Assembly (NCBI GenBank): GCA_964490705.1
Contig: CAZBCG010000001.1
Span: 248,001-312,000 of the forward strand
Reading direction: 5' to 3'
Length of the DNA: 64,000 bases
Source of the DNA: Fodinibius sp964490705
Lineage (GTDB): Bacteria > Bacteroidota > Rhodothermia > Balneolales > Balneolaceae
Part shown: piece after piece, positions 1-8,724 of the stretch
Layout of the letters: the number at the start of each line of letters is the position of its first letter
Position numbering within the stretch: the first letter of the stretch is position 1
Notes under the pieces: generated by a model
The model's input: the letters and a program-made list of their open reading frames with translations, nothing else
Databases searched by the model: none
What the model was told of the DNA's origin: nothing
Program-made: the position numbers and the translations under genes

Positions 1-2956
1 CAAAATCCTCGCGGTCGATGAGTCCCACCTGAACCTGATTGCTGGCCGTGGCATTGCTGGTATATCCGCTGTAGTTCGTCGTGTTGAGGACGTTAAATAC
101 ATCCGCCCGGATATTCAGATCGTTACTGCCAAAGATCGGAATGCTGTATTCAATACCCACATCAAAAGTGTAGGCCCACGGCAGACGCTTGTCATTGCGG
201 TTGGCACCGGGCGCACGATCCGTTTTGCCGGTATATTGCACGGCGCGGCTGGTACCGTCGCCATTGAGATCGGAAGTACCGCCGTAATTACTGGCATCGG
301 CGATCCGATTTACCGGCTGACCGCTTTGGATGAGCGAAGCCAGCGTGATCCCGAGATTGTCTATTGGATAATAAGTACCCAATGCGCTGATCACATGGCG
401 ACGATCGTTAATCGAAGGTCCCCATTCATCCGAAAAGTCGTTGGCATCTTCGGCCTCAAAGTTGATGTCTTCGGTATTGTTGCGCAGGCTCGACAGCGTG
501 TAGCTGATGCGATAGCTGTAATCTTCATTGCCACGATTTTTCACCAAGTTGAAATTGGCTGCCCAATATCGCGATTCACCGCCGGTCTGCGTCATCGTTA
601 CGCGACGTGCCACATTGCGTAGTGTATCACTGCCGCTGAGTGCATAGGGATTGCCTTGGTTATCATAGCGAATGGGTACGCCACGCGTGGCATCGGCAGC
701 TTCCTGTGAGCGGACATCCGAGGCATCTGCATTGGGATCATCAACCTCGTAGGGAGTGGGCGTATTTACATCCACCAGCCGGAACTGGTTGTAGCCGCGT
801 TTGTGAATGAGATCCACATAAAAGAGCAAATCGTCGCGCACCTGATTCTGATAGCCCAGCGTAACATGATGCGCATAGGGATTATCGAGTCCATTGGGAT
901 TGAGGATCGTCTTCTGATTGCTGAACGCATAACCCGCAGAATTGACAAAATCTTCGCTCGTCGATCCCTCCAGATAATCCACATTCGTCTCAAAAGCGGT
1001 GGCATTTCCGTTGGAGGTAATACGGTCGATGTTGGTGTCATCGGGCAGGTAGCCGCGTTCGCGCAGAAGTCGGAGTTGTTCTTTAAAATCCGGAGCATTA
1101 GAGCTACCCGCAATGGCATCGCTGTAAATGGTATAGGGAATGCGATCATAAAAAATACCGTATCCTGCGCGGAGGGTGCTGCGGTCGGTCAGTCGGTAGT
1201 TGGCGTTGAAGCGCGGAGCCAGATTATTGTAATCGCCTTGGGCAGCTCCCGCCTTGGATAGGTTATCGTAATCATAGCGCAAGCCGAGTGTGATATTCAG
1301 CCGATTGGTTACCGAATACAGATCTTCGATATACAGGCTGTAGATCATCTGGTTGCCGTCGAAGGTATTGGGATGGAGCTCGATCTGGTTCGAAAGCACC
1401 TGTACGTCGGAGGGAATATCCTGATACGAAAGATTCTTGCCGTAATTCTGATTTTGCAAATTTTCGAGTTGTTGCTGGTTGAGCTGTACAGTATAAAATC
1501 CGTTGCCGTTACCGCCTCGCGTATCGTGATGGATGGAGCCGATAATCCCCGCCCCGACTTTGATAGTGTGGTCGCCTTTGTAAAACGTAAACTTTTGCTG
1601 TAGTTGGTGGATGCGCTCGACGATATCAAAATTGCCGAATGCTTCGCCGAGTACCGCAATGGTTTCGCCCTGCGGATCGCGCACGTTCACAGAGGGCACG
1701 CCCGTGGTATTGGGCTCGGTATAAATCCAGTCGAAGGTGGCGTACTGATAATTGGTCTCGGAGGTAAAATCGTTGCCGTTATACACATTGCTGAGTGCGG
1801 CTGTAAACGAATCGCGACTCTGTTGGTTAGCCGCTTCGGGAAAGGTGTTGCCGCCGCTGAGTCCGCCCCCCTGACGGTCGATGCTTACAAATCCCTTGTG
1901 CAAACGAAGTGATGTGCGCAGGTTGTCGGTCCAGTTATGATCAATTTTACCGGACAGCAGGCTATAGTTGTTTTGTCCCTGAATCGTAGAATTAACGCCC
2001 AGTTCGGGCACATTCAACAGGTTGTCTTTCACGCTGATAGTCTGCTCGGCATTGAGGTAGAAAAAGGTGTTGTCTTTCTGGATGGGTCCGCCCACACCGA
2101 AGCCGAACTGGTGACGCTGAAATCCGTCTTTGACGGCATTGCCGGACAGGTCAGTTTGATTGAAGGGCGATGAAGCATCAATCACCGGCCCGGGACGCAC
2201 TTCGTAATATCCCTGTCCCGAAAATTCGTTGCTGCCGGATTTGGTGGTCACGTTAAACACACCGTTGCTCGTCTGTCCGTATTCGGCTGAAAAATTGTTG
2301 GCCAGCACGGTTACGTTTTTGGTGAATCCTACCGGCACGCGAAAGCGAATGCCGCCCAAAAATCGCTCGTTGTTATCCATACCGTCGATCAGGTAGCTGG
2401 TATAAAGTGAGTTAGCACCGTTGATCGTCACGCTGGGCGCTTCGGGAAAAAAGCCGGTGGATTTGGTTACATTGGGCAACCGGTGCAGGGAGTTGGTGAT
2501 ATCACGTCCTTCAATTGGAATATCTTCCAGGTCCTCTTCCTGCAGTTCCGATGACACCTCTGCATCAAGTGTGTTAATCCGAGCGATGGAGTTGCTAGCC
2601 TGCACGGTAATCTCATCCAGTTGCTGAGTGGTTTTGGGGGATAGCGCCAGCGTAATACTCTTTTGATTGTTGGATCGAAAATCGAGCTCCGAGGCAGTAA
2701 GCGAGTAATAATCATCGTTTTCAACGGCTGTTGCTTGGTATGAGCCGGAGGTCGAAAGTCCGCTGAAAAAAACTTTGCCCTGGCTATTCGTTTGCTGCGT
2801 TGATTGAAATCCAATGCTGGAGTTTTGTAAAATGATGCTAATGCCACTTACCGGCTGACCGCTTTTTTTATTGATGACAGAAGTTTCGAGACTGGATTGA
2901 GCCGAGGCTGAAATTGTAACAAGCAGGCCAATGAATGTGAGAAACAGGTTTTTCAT
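1..2956 (-). CDS. TonB-dependent receptor, partial (C-terminus cut by window edge)
   Basis: An open frame runs from an ATG at 2956 to the window edge without a stop (985 codons), so the 3' end lies outside. The protein starts with a signal peptide (MKNLFLTFIGLLVTISASAQ). Next comes a carboxypeptidase-regulatory-like beta-sandwich (about residues 25-110), a plug domain (DIPIEGRDITNSLHRLPNV, then a YLIDGMDNNE segment) and a long beta-barrel with TonB-receptor loops. The order resembles Oar-like outer-membrane receptors. Near the edge it reads NIRADVFNVLNTTNY, typical of the last barrel strands, so only a short C-terminal piece should be missing. Substrate is unknown; no SusD partner is adjacent. 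Confidence 0.88.
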   Translation of the reverse strand, partial: MKNLFLTFIGLLVTISASAQSSLETSVINKKSGQPVSGISIILQNSSIGFQSTQQTNSQGKVFFSGLSTSGSYQATAVENDDYYSLTASELDFRSNNQKSITLALSPKTTQQLDEITVQASNSIARINTLDAEVSSELQEEDLEDIPIEGRDITNSLHRLPNVTKSTGFFPEAPSVTINGANSLYTSYLIDGMDNNERFLGGIRFRVPVGFTKNVTVLANNFSAEYGQTSNGVFNVTTKSGSNEFSGQGYYEVRPGPVIDASSPFNQTDLSGNAVKDGFQRHQFGFGVGGPIQKDNTFFYLNAEQTISVKDNLLNVPELGVNSTIQGQNNYSLLSGKIDHNWTDNLRTSLRLHKGFVSIDRQGGGLSGGNTFPEAANQQSRDSFTAALSNVYNGNDFTSETNYQYATFDWIYTEPNTTGVPSVNVRDPQGETIAVLGEAFGNFDIVERIHQLQQKFTFYKGDHTIKVGAGIIGSIHHDTRGGNGNGFYTVQLNQQQLENLQNQNYGKNLSYQDIPSDVQVLSNQIELHPNTFDGNQMIYSLYIEDLYSVTNRLNITLGLRYDYDNLSKAGAAQGDYNNLAPRFNANYRLTDRSTLRAGYGIFYDRIPYTIYSDAIAGSSNAPDFKEQLRLLRERGYLPDDTNIDRITSNGNATAFETNVDYLEGSTSEDFVNSAGYAFSNQKTILNPNGLDNPYAHHVTLGYQNQVRDDLLFYVDLIHKRGYNQFRLVDVNTPTPYEVDDPNADASDVRSQEAADATRGVPIRYDNQGNPYALSGSDTLRNVARRVTMTQTGGESRYWAANFNLVKNRGNEDYSYRISYTLSSLRNNTEDINFEAEDANDFSDEWGPSINDRRHVISALGTYYPIDNLGITLASLIQSGQPVNRIADASNYGGTSDLNGDGTSRAVQYTGKTDRAPGANRNDKRLPWAYTFDVGIEYSIPIFGSNDLNIRADVFNVLNTTNYSGYTSNATASNQVQVGLIDREDF

Positions 2957-3038
2957 GGGGATCGTAATTATGTGTGCTGATAAAACTGTGGGTGCTGTTC
3001 CTAAAAAGGATTAGCAGGATTTTAGAGATAAGTCGAAA

Positions 3039-3746
3039 TTATCTCAGAGGCGGGGCGCGGAGCAGGATGCTTTTAGACGGTGAGAGAAAAGGAAGCGGGC
3101 ACTTGTCGTACATCCTAAAAGAAGAGGGGGTACAAAGAACCGACCGTAGAAGCTCGACAAATCGAAATAGCAAGTGTCTTTTCCGCCCAAGGAATGCGGT
3201 GAAAGATCGGGGATCATCAATATCAGCAAACCGGCCAAGAGTGCTGATGGTTAAACCATTGCCAAACTGTTCAAAAATGGAATCAAAAAGCCTGTTTGTT
3301 TGCCAGGGCAGCTGCTGTAACCGATCAATCGAAAAAGCCTCTTTGCTAAATGCCGTAAGCCAGGTGCCGCCGTCGGTAGCGGGACCGAGCACAATATCAG
3401 CTTGCCGGGAGCGCAGTTGTGCTGCAGCTTTTTGGATATGTTCTGAAGTTAACTCAGGCGTGTCATTTCCAACGGCGATTACATATTCAAATCCCCGTTC
3501 AAACATTGCAGAAAAGGCATTGGCGAAACGGTCGCCAAAGGTAGAGCCGCGTTGGTCTTGTTCATCGCAGATGACAACCGGAAATCCCGATTGCTTGACC
3601 TGCCTAAGAGTCTGATTGATAAACTGTTGGGCTAGCTCTTGATTTGTGTGGGAGTCACCCTCATCAGTAAAAAGTTTGGCCTCTGATTCCGCTTTGGCCG
3701 AGCGGCTGAAGAATAAGATCCCGATATGTGGTGATGATTGTTCCAA
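3039..3746 (-). CDS. DUF2064 / TIGR04282-type glycosyltransferase-like protein
   Basis: 235 residues. The motifs QRGSTFGDRFANAF, VIAVGNDTPEL and VLGPATDGGTWL match the DUF2064 family (GT-A-like nucleotidyl/sugar transferase fold), sometimes annotated as arsenosugar-biosynthesis glycosyltransferase. No signal peptide, so cytoplasmic. The frame has a TAG four codons upstream and no early ATG; the only sensible start is TTG at 3746. The usual N-terminal ARxPxPGxVKTRL motif is degenerate (FFSRSAKAESEAKL), so the substrate site may differ. It is a single gene between unrelated envelope genes; the arsenic operon is 38 kb away, so an arsenosugar role is not supported by context. Confidence 0.72.
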   Translation of the reverse strand: MEQSSPHIGILFFSRSAKAESEAKLFTDEGDSHTNQELAQQFINQTLRQVKQSGFPVVICDEQDQRGSTFGDRFANAFSAMFERGFEYVIAVGNDTPELTSEHIQKAAAQLRSRQADIVLGPATDGGTWLTAFSKEAFSIDRLQQLPWQTNRLFDSIFEQFGNGLTISTLGRFADIDDPRSFTAFLGRKRHLLFRFVELLRSVLCTPSSFRMYDKCPLPFLSPSKSILLRAPPLR

Positions 3747-3878
3747 ACAAAAATGCTACCTGAAGTTATACATAGTTGATGATCTTCAACTGGTAAAACT
3801 TACGGAATCAAAAAGTGAAGGCTCTCAGGTAGAACAACAACGAAGGATGCTTCTGGATTTCTTAAATCCACAAATTTG

Positions 3879-5081
3879 TCAGGGCGACTGCTCGCTGGAG
3901 GCTTCGGTTTGACCGAGATTGCGATAAATAGTGGACATGCGTTCGTTGTAATAATCTGCGCCGGAAATCACGATATCCAGCAAACCGTCGTTGTCGTAAT
4001 CGCCTGCGCTAAACGAGCTTCGCCACGTGCCTTTGATGGCGATATCCGTTAATACAAAGGAGGTATCGGGTTCATTTTTGTAAATCCTGGTAATAGCTTC
4101 TTGGTCGGCATTTGAGCCGGTAACCATGATATCGAGGCGGTCATTGTTGTCGTAATCCAGCCAGCGGGCCATGCCGTCGTTTACGCCCATCAAGCGGGCA
4201 TCGGTGGAGGAAAACTGGCCATTGCCCTGATTCTCGTATACGACTGTAGCGGGCTCAATATTGGCATTCCAGCCGCTGATCAGCAGGTCGGGATCCCCGT
4301 CGCCGTCAAAGTCTCCCCAGTCGGATGACGAACCCCCAAAAGCGCCCATCAGGTCGGCTCCGACCTGTGTGAAGGTGCCGTCGCCATTATTTTCATAAAT
4401 AACAGCAATGGGAAACTCTTCGCGGTCACGACCCGTGAGAACCAAATCTAGGTTCCCATCTCCATTATAATCGCCCCATTCTGCTGACCCTTTCCATACC
4501 CCCATCAAGTTTGCATCTGCGGGGGTAAACTCACCATTACCTTCATTTTCGTATAGCGTTGTGGTGGGCGTAAGGCCGTTATTGGCCCCGGTGATAATCA
4601 GATCGAGATCGCCGTCTCCATCAAAATCGCCCCAGTCTGTGGAGCCATAGGTAACGGGCTGCAGATCCACATCGAGAGGAGTAAATGTACCTCCGCCCTC
4701 GTTTTCATAAATGGTGGCTGTTGGATCTTCTGTGCTGTTCCATCCTACTGCAGCTAAGTCGAGATCCCCATCCCCGTCAAAGTCGCCCCATTCGACATCG
4801 CCTTCGCTGATCCCGATCAGGTCGGCGCCAACTTCCGAAAATGAGCCCCCGCCCTCGTTTTGATAGATAATCATATCTTTTTTGTCGGGATTTATCCGTC
4901 CTGTAACCACGAGGTCCAGGTTTCCATCCCCATTAAAATCGCCCCAGTCGGTAGCGCTGGCCATTACTTGAAGCAATGGGATATTTGTTTCTTCAAATTG
5001 AATATTGCGCTGCTGGGCCGAAGCGAAAAGTGGCAGCAACGATATCCAGAAAATAGCTATCACAAACCGTTTGACATTCAT
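3879..5081 (-). CDS. Exported FG-GAP/VCBS repeat protein
   Basis: About 400 residues from the ATG at 5081; an upstream in-frame ATG at 5111 would put ten polar residues before the signal peptide (MNVKRFVIAIFWISLLPLFA), so 5081 is preferred. The rest is about seven FG-GAP/VCBS repeats of about 50 residues, each with a WGDFDGDGDLDL-type calcium-binding loop and a following IYENEGGGTF segment. Such repeats fold as a beta-propeller and bind calcium. There is no T9SS tail, so it may be periplasmic or secreted by another route. It lies 41 bases downstream of the M23 fusion gene and may be co-transcribed. Function is not known. Confidence 0.8.
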   Translation of the reverse strand: MNVKRFVIAIFWISLLPLFASAQQRNIQFEETNIPLLQVMASATDWGDFNGDGNLDLVVTGRINPDKKDMIIYQNEGGGSFSEVGADLIGISEGDVEWGDFDGDGDLDLAAVGWNSTEDPTATIYENEGGGTFTPLDVDLQPVTYGSTDWGDFDGDGDLDLIITGANNGLTPTTTLYENEGNGEFTPADANLMGVWKGSAEWGDYNGDGNLDLVLTGRDREEFPIAVIYENNGDGTFTQVGADLMGAFGGSSSDWGDFDGDGDPDLLISGWNANIEPATVVYENQGNGQFSSTDARLMGVNDGMARWLDYDNNDRLDIMVTGSNADQEAITRIYKNEPDTSFVLTDIAIKGTWRSSFSAGDYDNDGLLDIVISGADYYNERMSTIYRNLGQTEASSEQSP

Positions 5082-5122
5082 AATACTGTTATTCTGCTTG
5101 ATGGTAATCATTGATCGAATTA

Positions 5123-6991
5123 TCAGGGGTTCCAGTCTTCCCAGTCGTAAATAATATATCGCCGCGGATTAATGGGCAGATCCATTCGCAGGAGCTCGAA
5201 ATGCAGGTGTGCACCGGAAGAAAAGCCGGTATTTCCTGCTTCTCCCAGCTGAGTACCCGCATCAACTTCTTCTCCCACTTCAACTCCAATCGAGCTGAGG
5301 TGTGCATAAATGGAAACGAATCCCCCGGGGTGTTCTACTTTTACTTGGTTGCCGTACCCGCTGGCCCAACCGGCGTCAATAACTTTACCTTTGGCTACCG
5401 ACAGCACGGGATCTCCGGTATTGGCATTTATATCCAGTCCTTCATGTTCGCGGTCATCGCCAAAGGGAGAGGTCATAATATCTCGTGCGGGGATGGGATT
5501 GGTGAAGGTCAATTGTGCCGGCGTTGAATCGGGCGGACGTTCTACGACAGGTGGCAGCTCCGGCTCGGGTTCTGCAGTGGTTTCCTCTGTTTCAGTTGTT
5601 TCTTTACCGGTGTCGGTATCGGGCGTAGGTTGTCCACCAGGTGTTTGTTGTGTAATGGACGGAGGCTGCGGTTGTGTTCGGGGCGGTGGTGCTCCGCGGT
5701 TGTGTCCCGATTTCCAGGGCAGGCTTACCGATACGCCTATGCCCGCCGAAAATGGCGCAAATTCAGCACGTTTAATCGACGGTATTTCAGGATCTTGGGA
5801 GTCGGGTTTGATGGCTTCGTGCTGGAATGTATTGTAGAAAAACTGTGCTTTCACCGACAGGTGTTTAAAAATGTGGTACTCCATTCCGGCTTTGAAGGTA
5901 CCGCTAAAGGTGCTTTTGATATCTTCGGGTGAATTCCATGCGACTTCTTGCGATTGGTTGTGTGATTTTATGCGGATATCCCACAGCAACCCGCCTTCGA
6001 GACCGGTGAATAAACTTACCTTACCCCATCGGATACCTGCCAAGAGATCGAGGTTGGCCGTCTGAAAATTGATTGGTCCGCTTGAGAAAAAGGAGCCTCC
6101 GGTACTGGGAATCAGGTAGCCTGCCGAGGAGCTTAAGAAAAAATGGTTCGATAAATACTGTTTATATTCGGCGCGTAAAAACCCCTTTTTGAACATGTTT
6201 ATGCCACCCGAATAATTACTGTTCAGTTGATACGAGTAGGCATATCCTCTCATGTCGTAGCTGAGCGAAAATCGACGATCTTCGATGACGGGAGCACCAC
6301 GGCGGTAAGTGGGCTCTCGCGTTTGCCCGCTGGCCTGCCAGGGGACACCCAATGAAAGCCCGAGATGTGCCGAATAGGAGGATAAATCTGCTTCGGTAAA
6401 GGCCGGGGTGGCGGTGGAGCTTTGGTTGGGAGTGATAGAGGAATACTGGTAGAAATTTCTGGATACGGCTGCGTTGATTCCAATGTACGGCAGAATATTG
6501 TACTGCAGCCCGGCCGTGAGCGATCCGTTAAAATTTGATGCCGGTTGTTCCGGACGAATCCATCCATCGGGGTTTTCGGCTTCGGGCCGAATGCGCATGT
6601 TCCAGAGCAACCCACCCTGTACGCCCGCGGTAATGTCGAACTTACCCAGCCGCGCCCCAATGGCAATACCGGTATTGGCCGAATTGAACGAAAAAGGTCC
6701 TGCAGAAATAGTAGGATTATTTTTGGGGATCAGAAAATCGCCTGAAACTTCATAGAAAAAACTGCTGGAGATGTCTTTGGTGTAATCCAGGGTAAGAAAT
6801 CCCTTGCGGGCAAACGCCAGGTCATCGGCATAATTGGGGTTGGTCGTAAAAGAATAGGAGTATGATTTTACTTCGTATCCGACGGAGAGTTTATTTGATT
6901 GGGCTACGGAGGGATTTTCGATGCCAGCCAGTAGTATGGCTAATCCGCCAAATAGAATTGAAAGAAGAACTCCCCTGATATAGTTATACAT
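5123..6991 (-). CDS. Tandem outer-membrane-barrel / M23 metallopeptidase fusion
   Basis: 622 residues. Signal peptide (about 1-30), then two homologous beta-rich modules (about 33-220 and 240-430). Both contain a KKGFLRAEYKQYL-like segment, a GYLIP/GDFLIP segment, and GGLLWNMRI or GGLLWDIRI. A Pro/Thr/Glu-rich linker (about 435-495) leads to a C-terminal LytM/M23 domain. The zinc motifs HEGLD (HxxxD) and HLHFE (HxH) are both present, so the peptidase should be active on peptidoglycan cross-links. The modules look like outer-membrane barrels, which would tether the hydrolase at the outer membrane; I infer a role in envelope remodelling. A barrel-M23 fusion with a duplicated barrel is not one I recognise. 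Confidence 0.75.
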   Translation of the reverse strand: MYNYIRGVLLSILFGGLAILLAGIENPSVAQSNKLSVGYEVKSYSYSFTTNPNYADDLAFARKGFLTLDYTKDISSSFFYEVSGDFLIPKNNPTISAGPFSFNSANTGIAIGARLGKFDITAGVQGGLLWNMRIRPEAENPDGWIRPEQPASNFNGSLTAGLQYNILPYIGINAAVSRNFYQYSSITPNQSSTATPAFTEADLSSYSAHLGLSLGVPWQASGQTREPTYRRGAPVIEDRRFSLSYDMRGYAYSYQLNSNYSGGINMFKKGFLRAEYKQYLSNHFFLSSSAGYLIPSTGGSFFSSGPINFQTANLDLLAGIRWGKVSLFTGLEGGLLWDIRIKSHNQSQEVAWNSPEDIKSTFSGTFKAGMEYHIFKHLSVKAQFFYNTFQHEAIKPDSQDPEIPSIKRAEFAPFSAGIGVSVSLPWKSGHNRGAPPPRTQPQPPSITQQTPGGQPTPDTDTGKETTETEETTAEPEPELPPVVERPPDSTPAQLTFTNPIPARDIMTSPFGDDREHEGLDINANTGDPVLSVAKGKVIDAGWASGYGNQVKVEHPGGFVSIYAHLSSIGVEVGEEVDAGTQLGEAGNTGFSSGAHLHFELLRMDLPINPRRYIIYDWEDWNP

Positions 6992-7150
6992 AGTTGCTCC
7001 CTGGTACCCTACGTAAGTTGATCCCTTAGCGAATTACTGCTTTGTAATTGATTCTTTATTATTTTGGTAAAACTTTAATATTATGTCAAGTAATTAATTT
7101 TGACTCAAAAAAGTATTGAAGGGTGAGGTTAGAACTTAGATCAGAGAGTG

Positions 7151-7669
7151 ATGAATAACATTAGAGTAGCCGCAATTCTCGTTTTAGGATTATTTTTATC
7201 TACAGCCATCCCTCAACAAGGACATGCACAAAAAGCCGGTGCTGGGCTGAGTTATGGCGATAAATTGAATATGATTGGTGGGCAGGTTGACGCTACCTAC
7301 CGGTTTTATCGTCTTTTTCGTGTGGCCGGCAATGTCTCTGTATTTTTTCCAAAAGAAGCTGAAAATGGTACCGATGAGTGGGGATGGTGGTCGGTTAACT
7401 TGAATGGACATATCATTTTTCTGGAAAAGGGGCGTTTCCGTACGTACGCGCTGACGGGCGTAAATTATGCCACGATACAGATTAAAGATCCTGACGCTGG
7501 CAGTAACTCTGTTGATTCTCGGATTGGTATTAACGCCGGGGCTGGTGTAGAATATTCCCTGAATTTTGGCGACCTGTATGGAGAGTCGAAATACGTATTT
7601 ATCGACGATCGCTACCAGCAGACAACCGTACAGGTAGGAATCAGATTTTATCTGGGCTCTTCGTATTAA
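7151..7669 (+). CDS. Small outer-membrane beta-barrel protein
   Basis: 172 residues from the ATG at 7151 (an overlapping GTG at 7148 is less likely). Signal peptide MNNIRVAAILVLGLFLSTAI is followed by alternating beta-strand sequence ending in YQQTTVQVGIRFYLGSSY, the usual aromatic end of an outer-membrane barrel. It resembles OmpW/OmpA-type eight-stranded barrels in size. It is divergent from the M23 fusion gene and convergent with the TonB-domain gene, 12 bases away. No substrate or partner can be named. Confidence 0.6.
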   Translation: MNNIRVAAILVLGLFLSTAIPQQGHAQKAGAGLSYGDKLNMIGGQVDATYRFYRLFRVAGNVSVFFPKEAENGTDEWGWWSVNLNGHIIFLEKGRFRTYALTGVNYATIQIKDPDAGSNSVDSRIGINAGAGVEYSLNFGDLYGESKYVFIDDRYQQTTVQVGIRFYLGSSY

Positions 7670-7681
7670 GCCAACCTCGTG

Positions 7682-8440
7682 CTAATTTTGTGCTCGAAAT
7701 GTTATCGGCAGGCTGTATTGTACCCGCACGGGATTTCCTCTTTGCCGACCCGGCTCAAATTCTGCTTCTTTAACAACACGAAGTGCTTCTTCATCGCATC
7801 CCCCGCCGATACCGCGTATGACTCTAGGATCTTCAACCTTCCCTTTTTTGTTGACAATAAATTGTACGATAACACGTCCCTCGATACCGGCTTTTTGGGC
7901 CATTTCGGGATACTGAACTTTCTGCTGTAGTCCAGCCAACCCTCCTTTGAGTTCGGGCATATCTTCAACCGAGATAAAGAAATTGTCTTCCTCTTCTTGT
8001 TCCTCGGGAGGTGGAGGCAAGTCATCTTTTGGTTCCGCTGGTTCATGCTCGGATAACTTAAATGTAATAGGGAGGCTCATTCGTACATTAACTAGTTTCC
8101 CTCGTTGTTTGCCGGGCGTAAAATTGGCTTCGGTTACCAGGCGTTTAGCTTCTTCGTCTAGGCCGTTACCTACTCCGCGAATAACGTTGAGATCTTGGGC
8201 TTTGCCGTTCTTGTTAACAACAAATTGCAAAAAGACGCGTCCCTCAATACCAGCATCATAAGCTTCGGGTGGGTACTGGATCTCATTTTTAAGCGAATCC
8301 ATATCGCCATGCAGTTGTGGCATCTGTTCAACAGCCGTAAAAACCTGTTCATCATCTTGGGCTATTGCAGGTACTGAAAAAAGAAAAAGCACACATAAAG
8401 CCCCAGATAAAATGGCATATACTCTCTTTGATGAAATCAT
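7682..8440 (-). CDS. Exported protein with two TonB C-terminal domains
   Basis: 252 residues: a signal peptide (MISSKRVYAILSGALCVLFL) and two copies of a TonB C-terminal domain (about 40-130 and 150-250). Each has a YPxxAxxAGIEGRV core followed by a VIRGxGxGxDEEA segment, and ends in LPITF. They are joined by a Pro/Glu-rich spacer (PPPPEEQEEEDN). Classical TonB has one such domain on an N-terminal membrane anchor with a long proline-rich span; here the cleavable-looking signal leaves no clear anchor. It may be a periplasmic TonB-like adaptor for receptors rather than an energy transducer. Single gene. Confidence 0.75.
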   Translation of the reverse strand: MISSKRVYAILSGALCVLFLFSVPAIAQDDEQVFTAVEQMPQLHGDMDSLKNEIQYPPEAYDAGIEGRVFLQFVVNKNGKAQDLNVIRGVGNGLDEEAKRLVTEANFTPGKQRGKLVNVRMSLPITFKLSEHEPAEPKDDLPPPPEEQEEEDNFFISVEDMPELKGGLAGLQQKVQYPEMAQKAGIEGRVIVQFIVNKKGKVEDPRVIRGIGGGCDEEALRVVKEAEFEPGRQRGNPVRVQYSLPITFRAQN

Positions 8441-8724
8441 AATGGCAAGATTTTGTTATTCGATTAGTATTCTATCAGTTACAATTACTGTTAGTAATGG
8501 TATTATTTTTTAGATAGAAAATAAAAACCGGTTGGATATTAAAGGTTGATTTAGCTCTATTATTGATAATCCGCCTCAATTTTTAATTGATTTAACACAT
8601 CAAGGAGAGACTAAAAATAAAATCAAGAGAATAACATCATGCTTATTCAATCTGTTAGTTTACTATTTGAGAGAGAAAACACCCATTATATTTTTTCATC
8701 ACCGTTTGTAATAAACAGTTATAG

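Noticed and set aside
236..2847. Several frames of 60-152 codons on both strands in the first 2.9 kb
   Set aside because: They overlap the long TonB-receptor frame, which is continuous from 2956 to the window edge and has clear domain motifs; the others are shadows.
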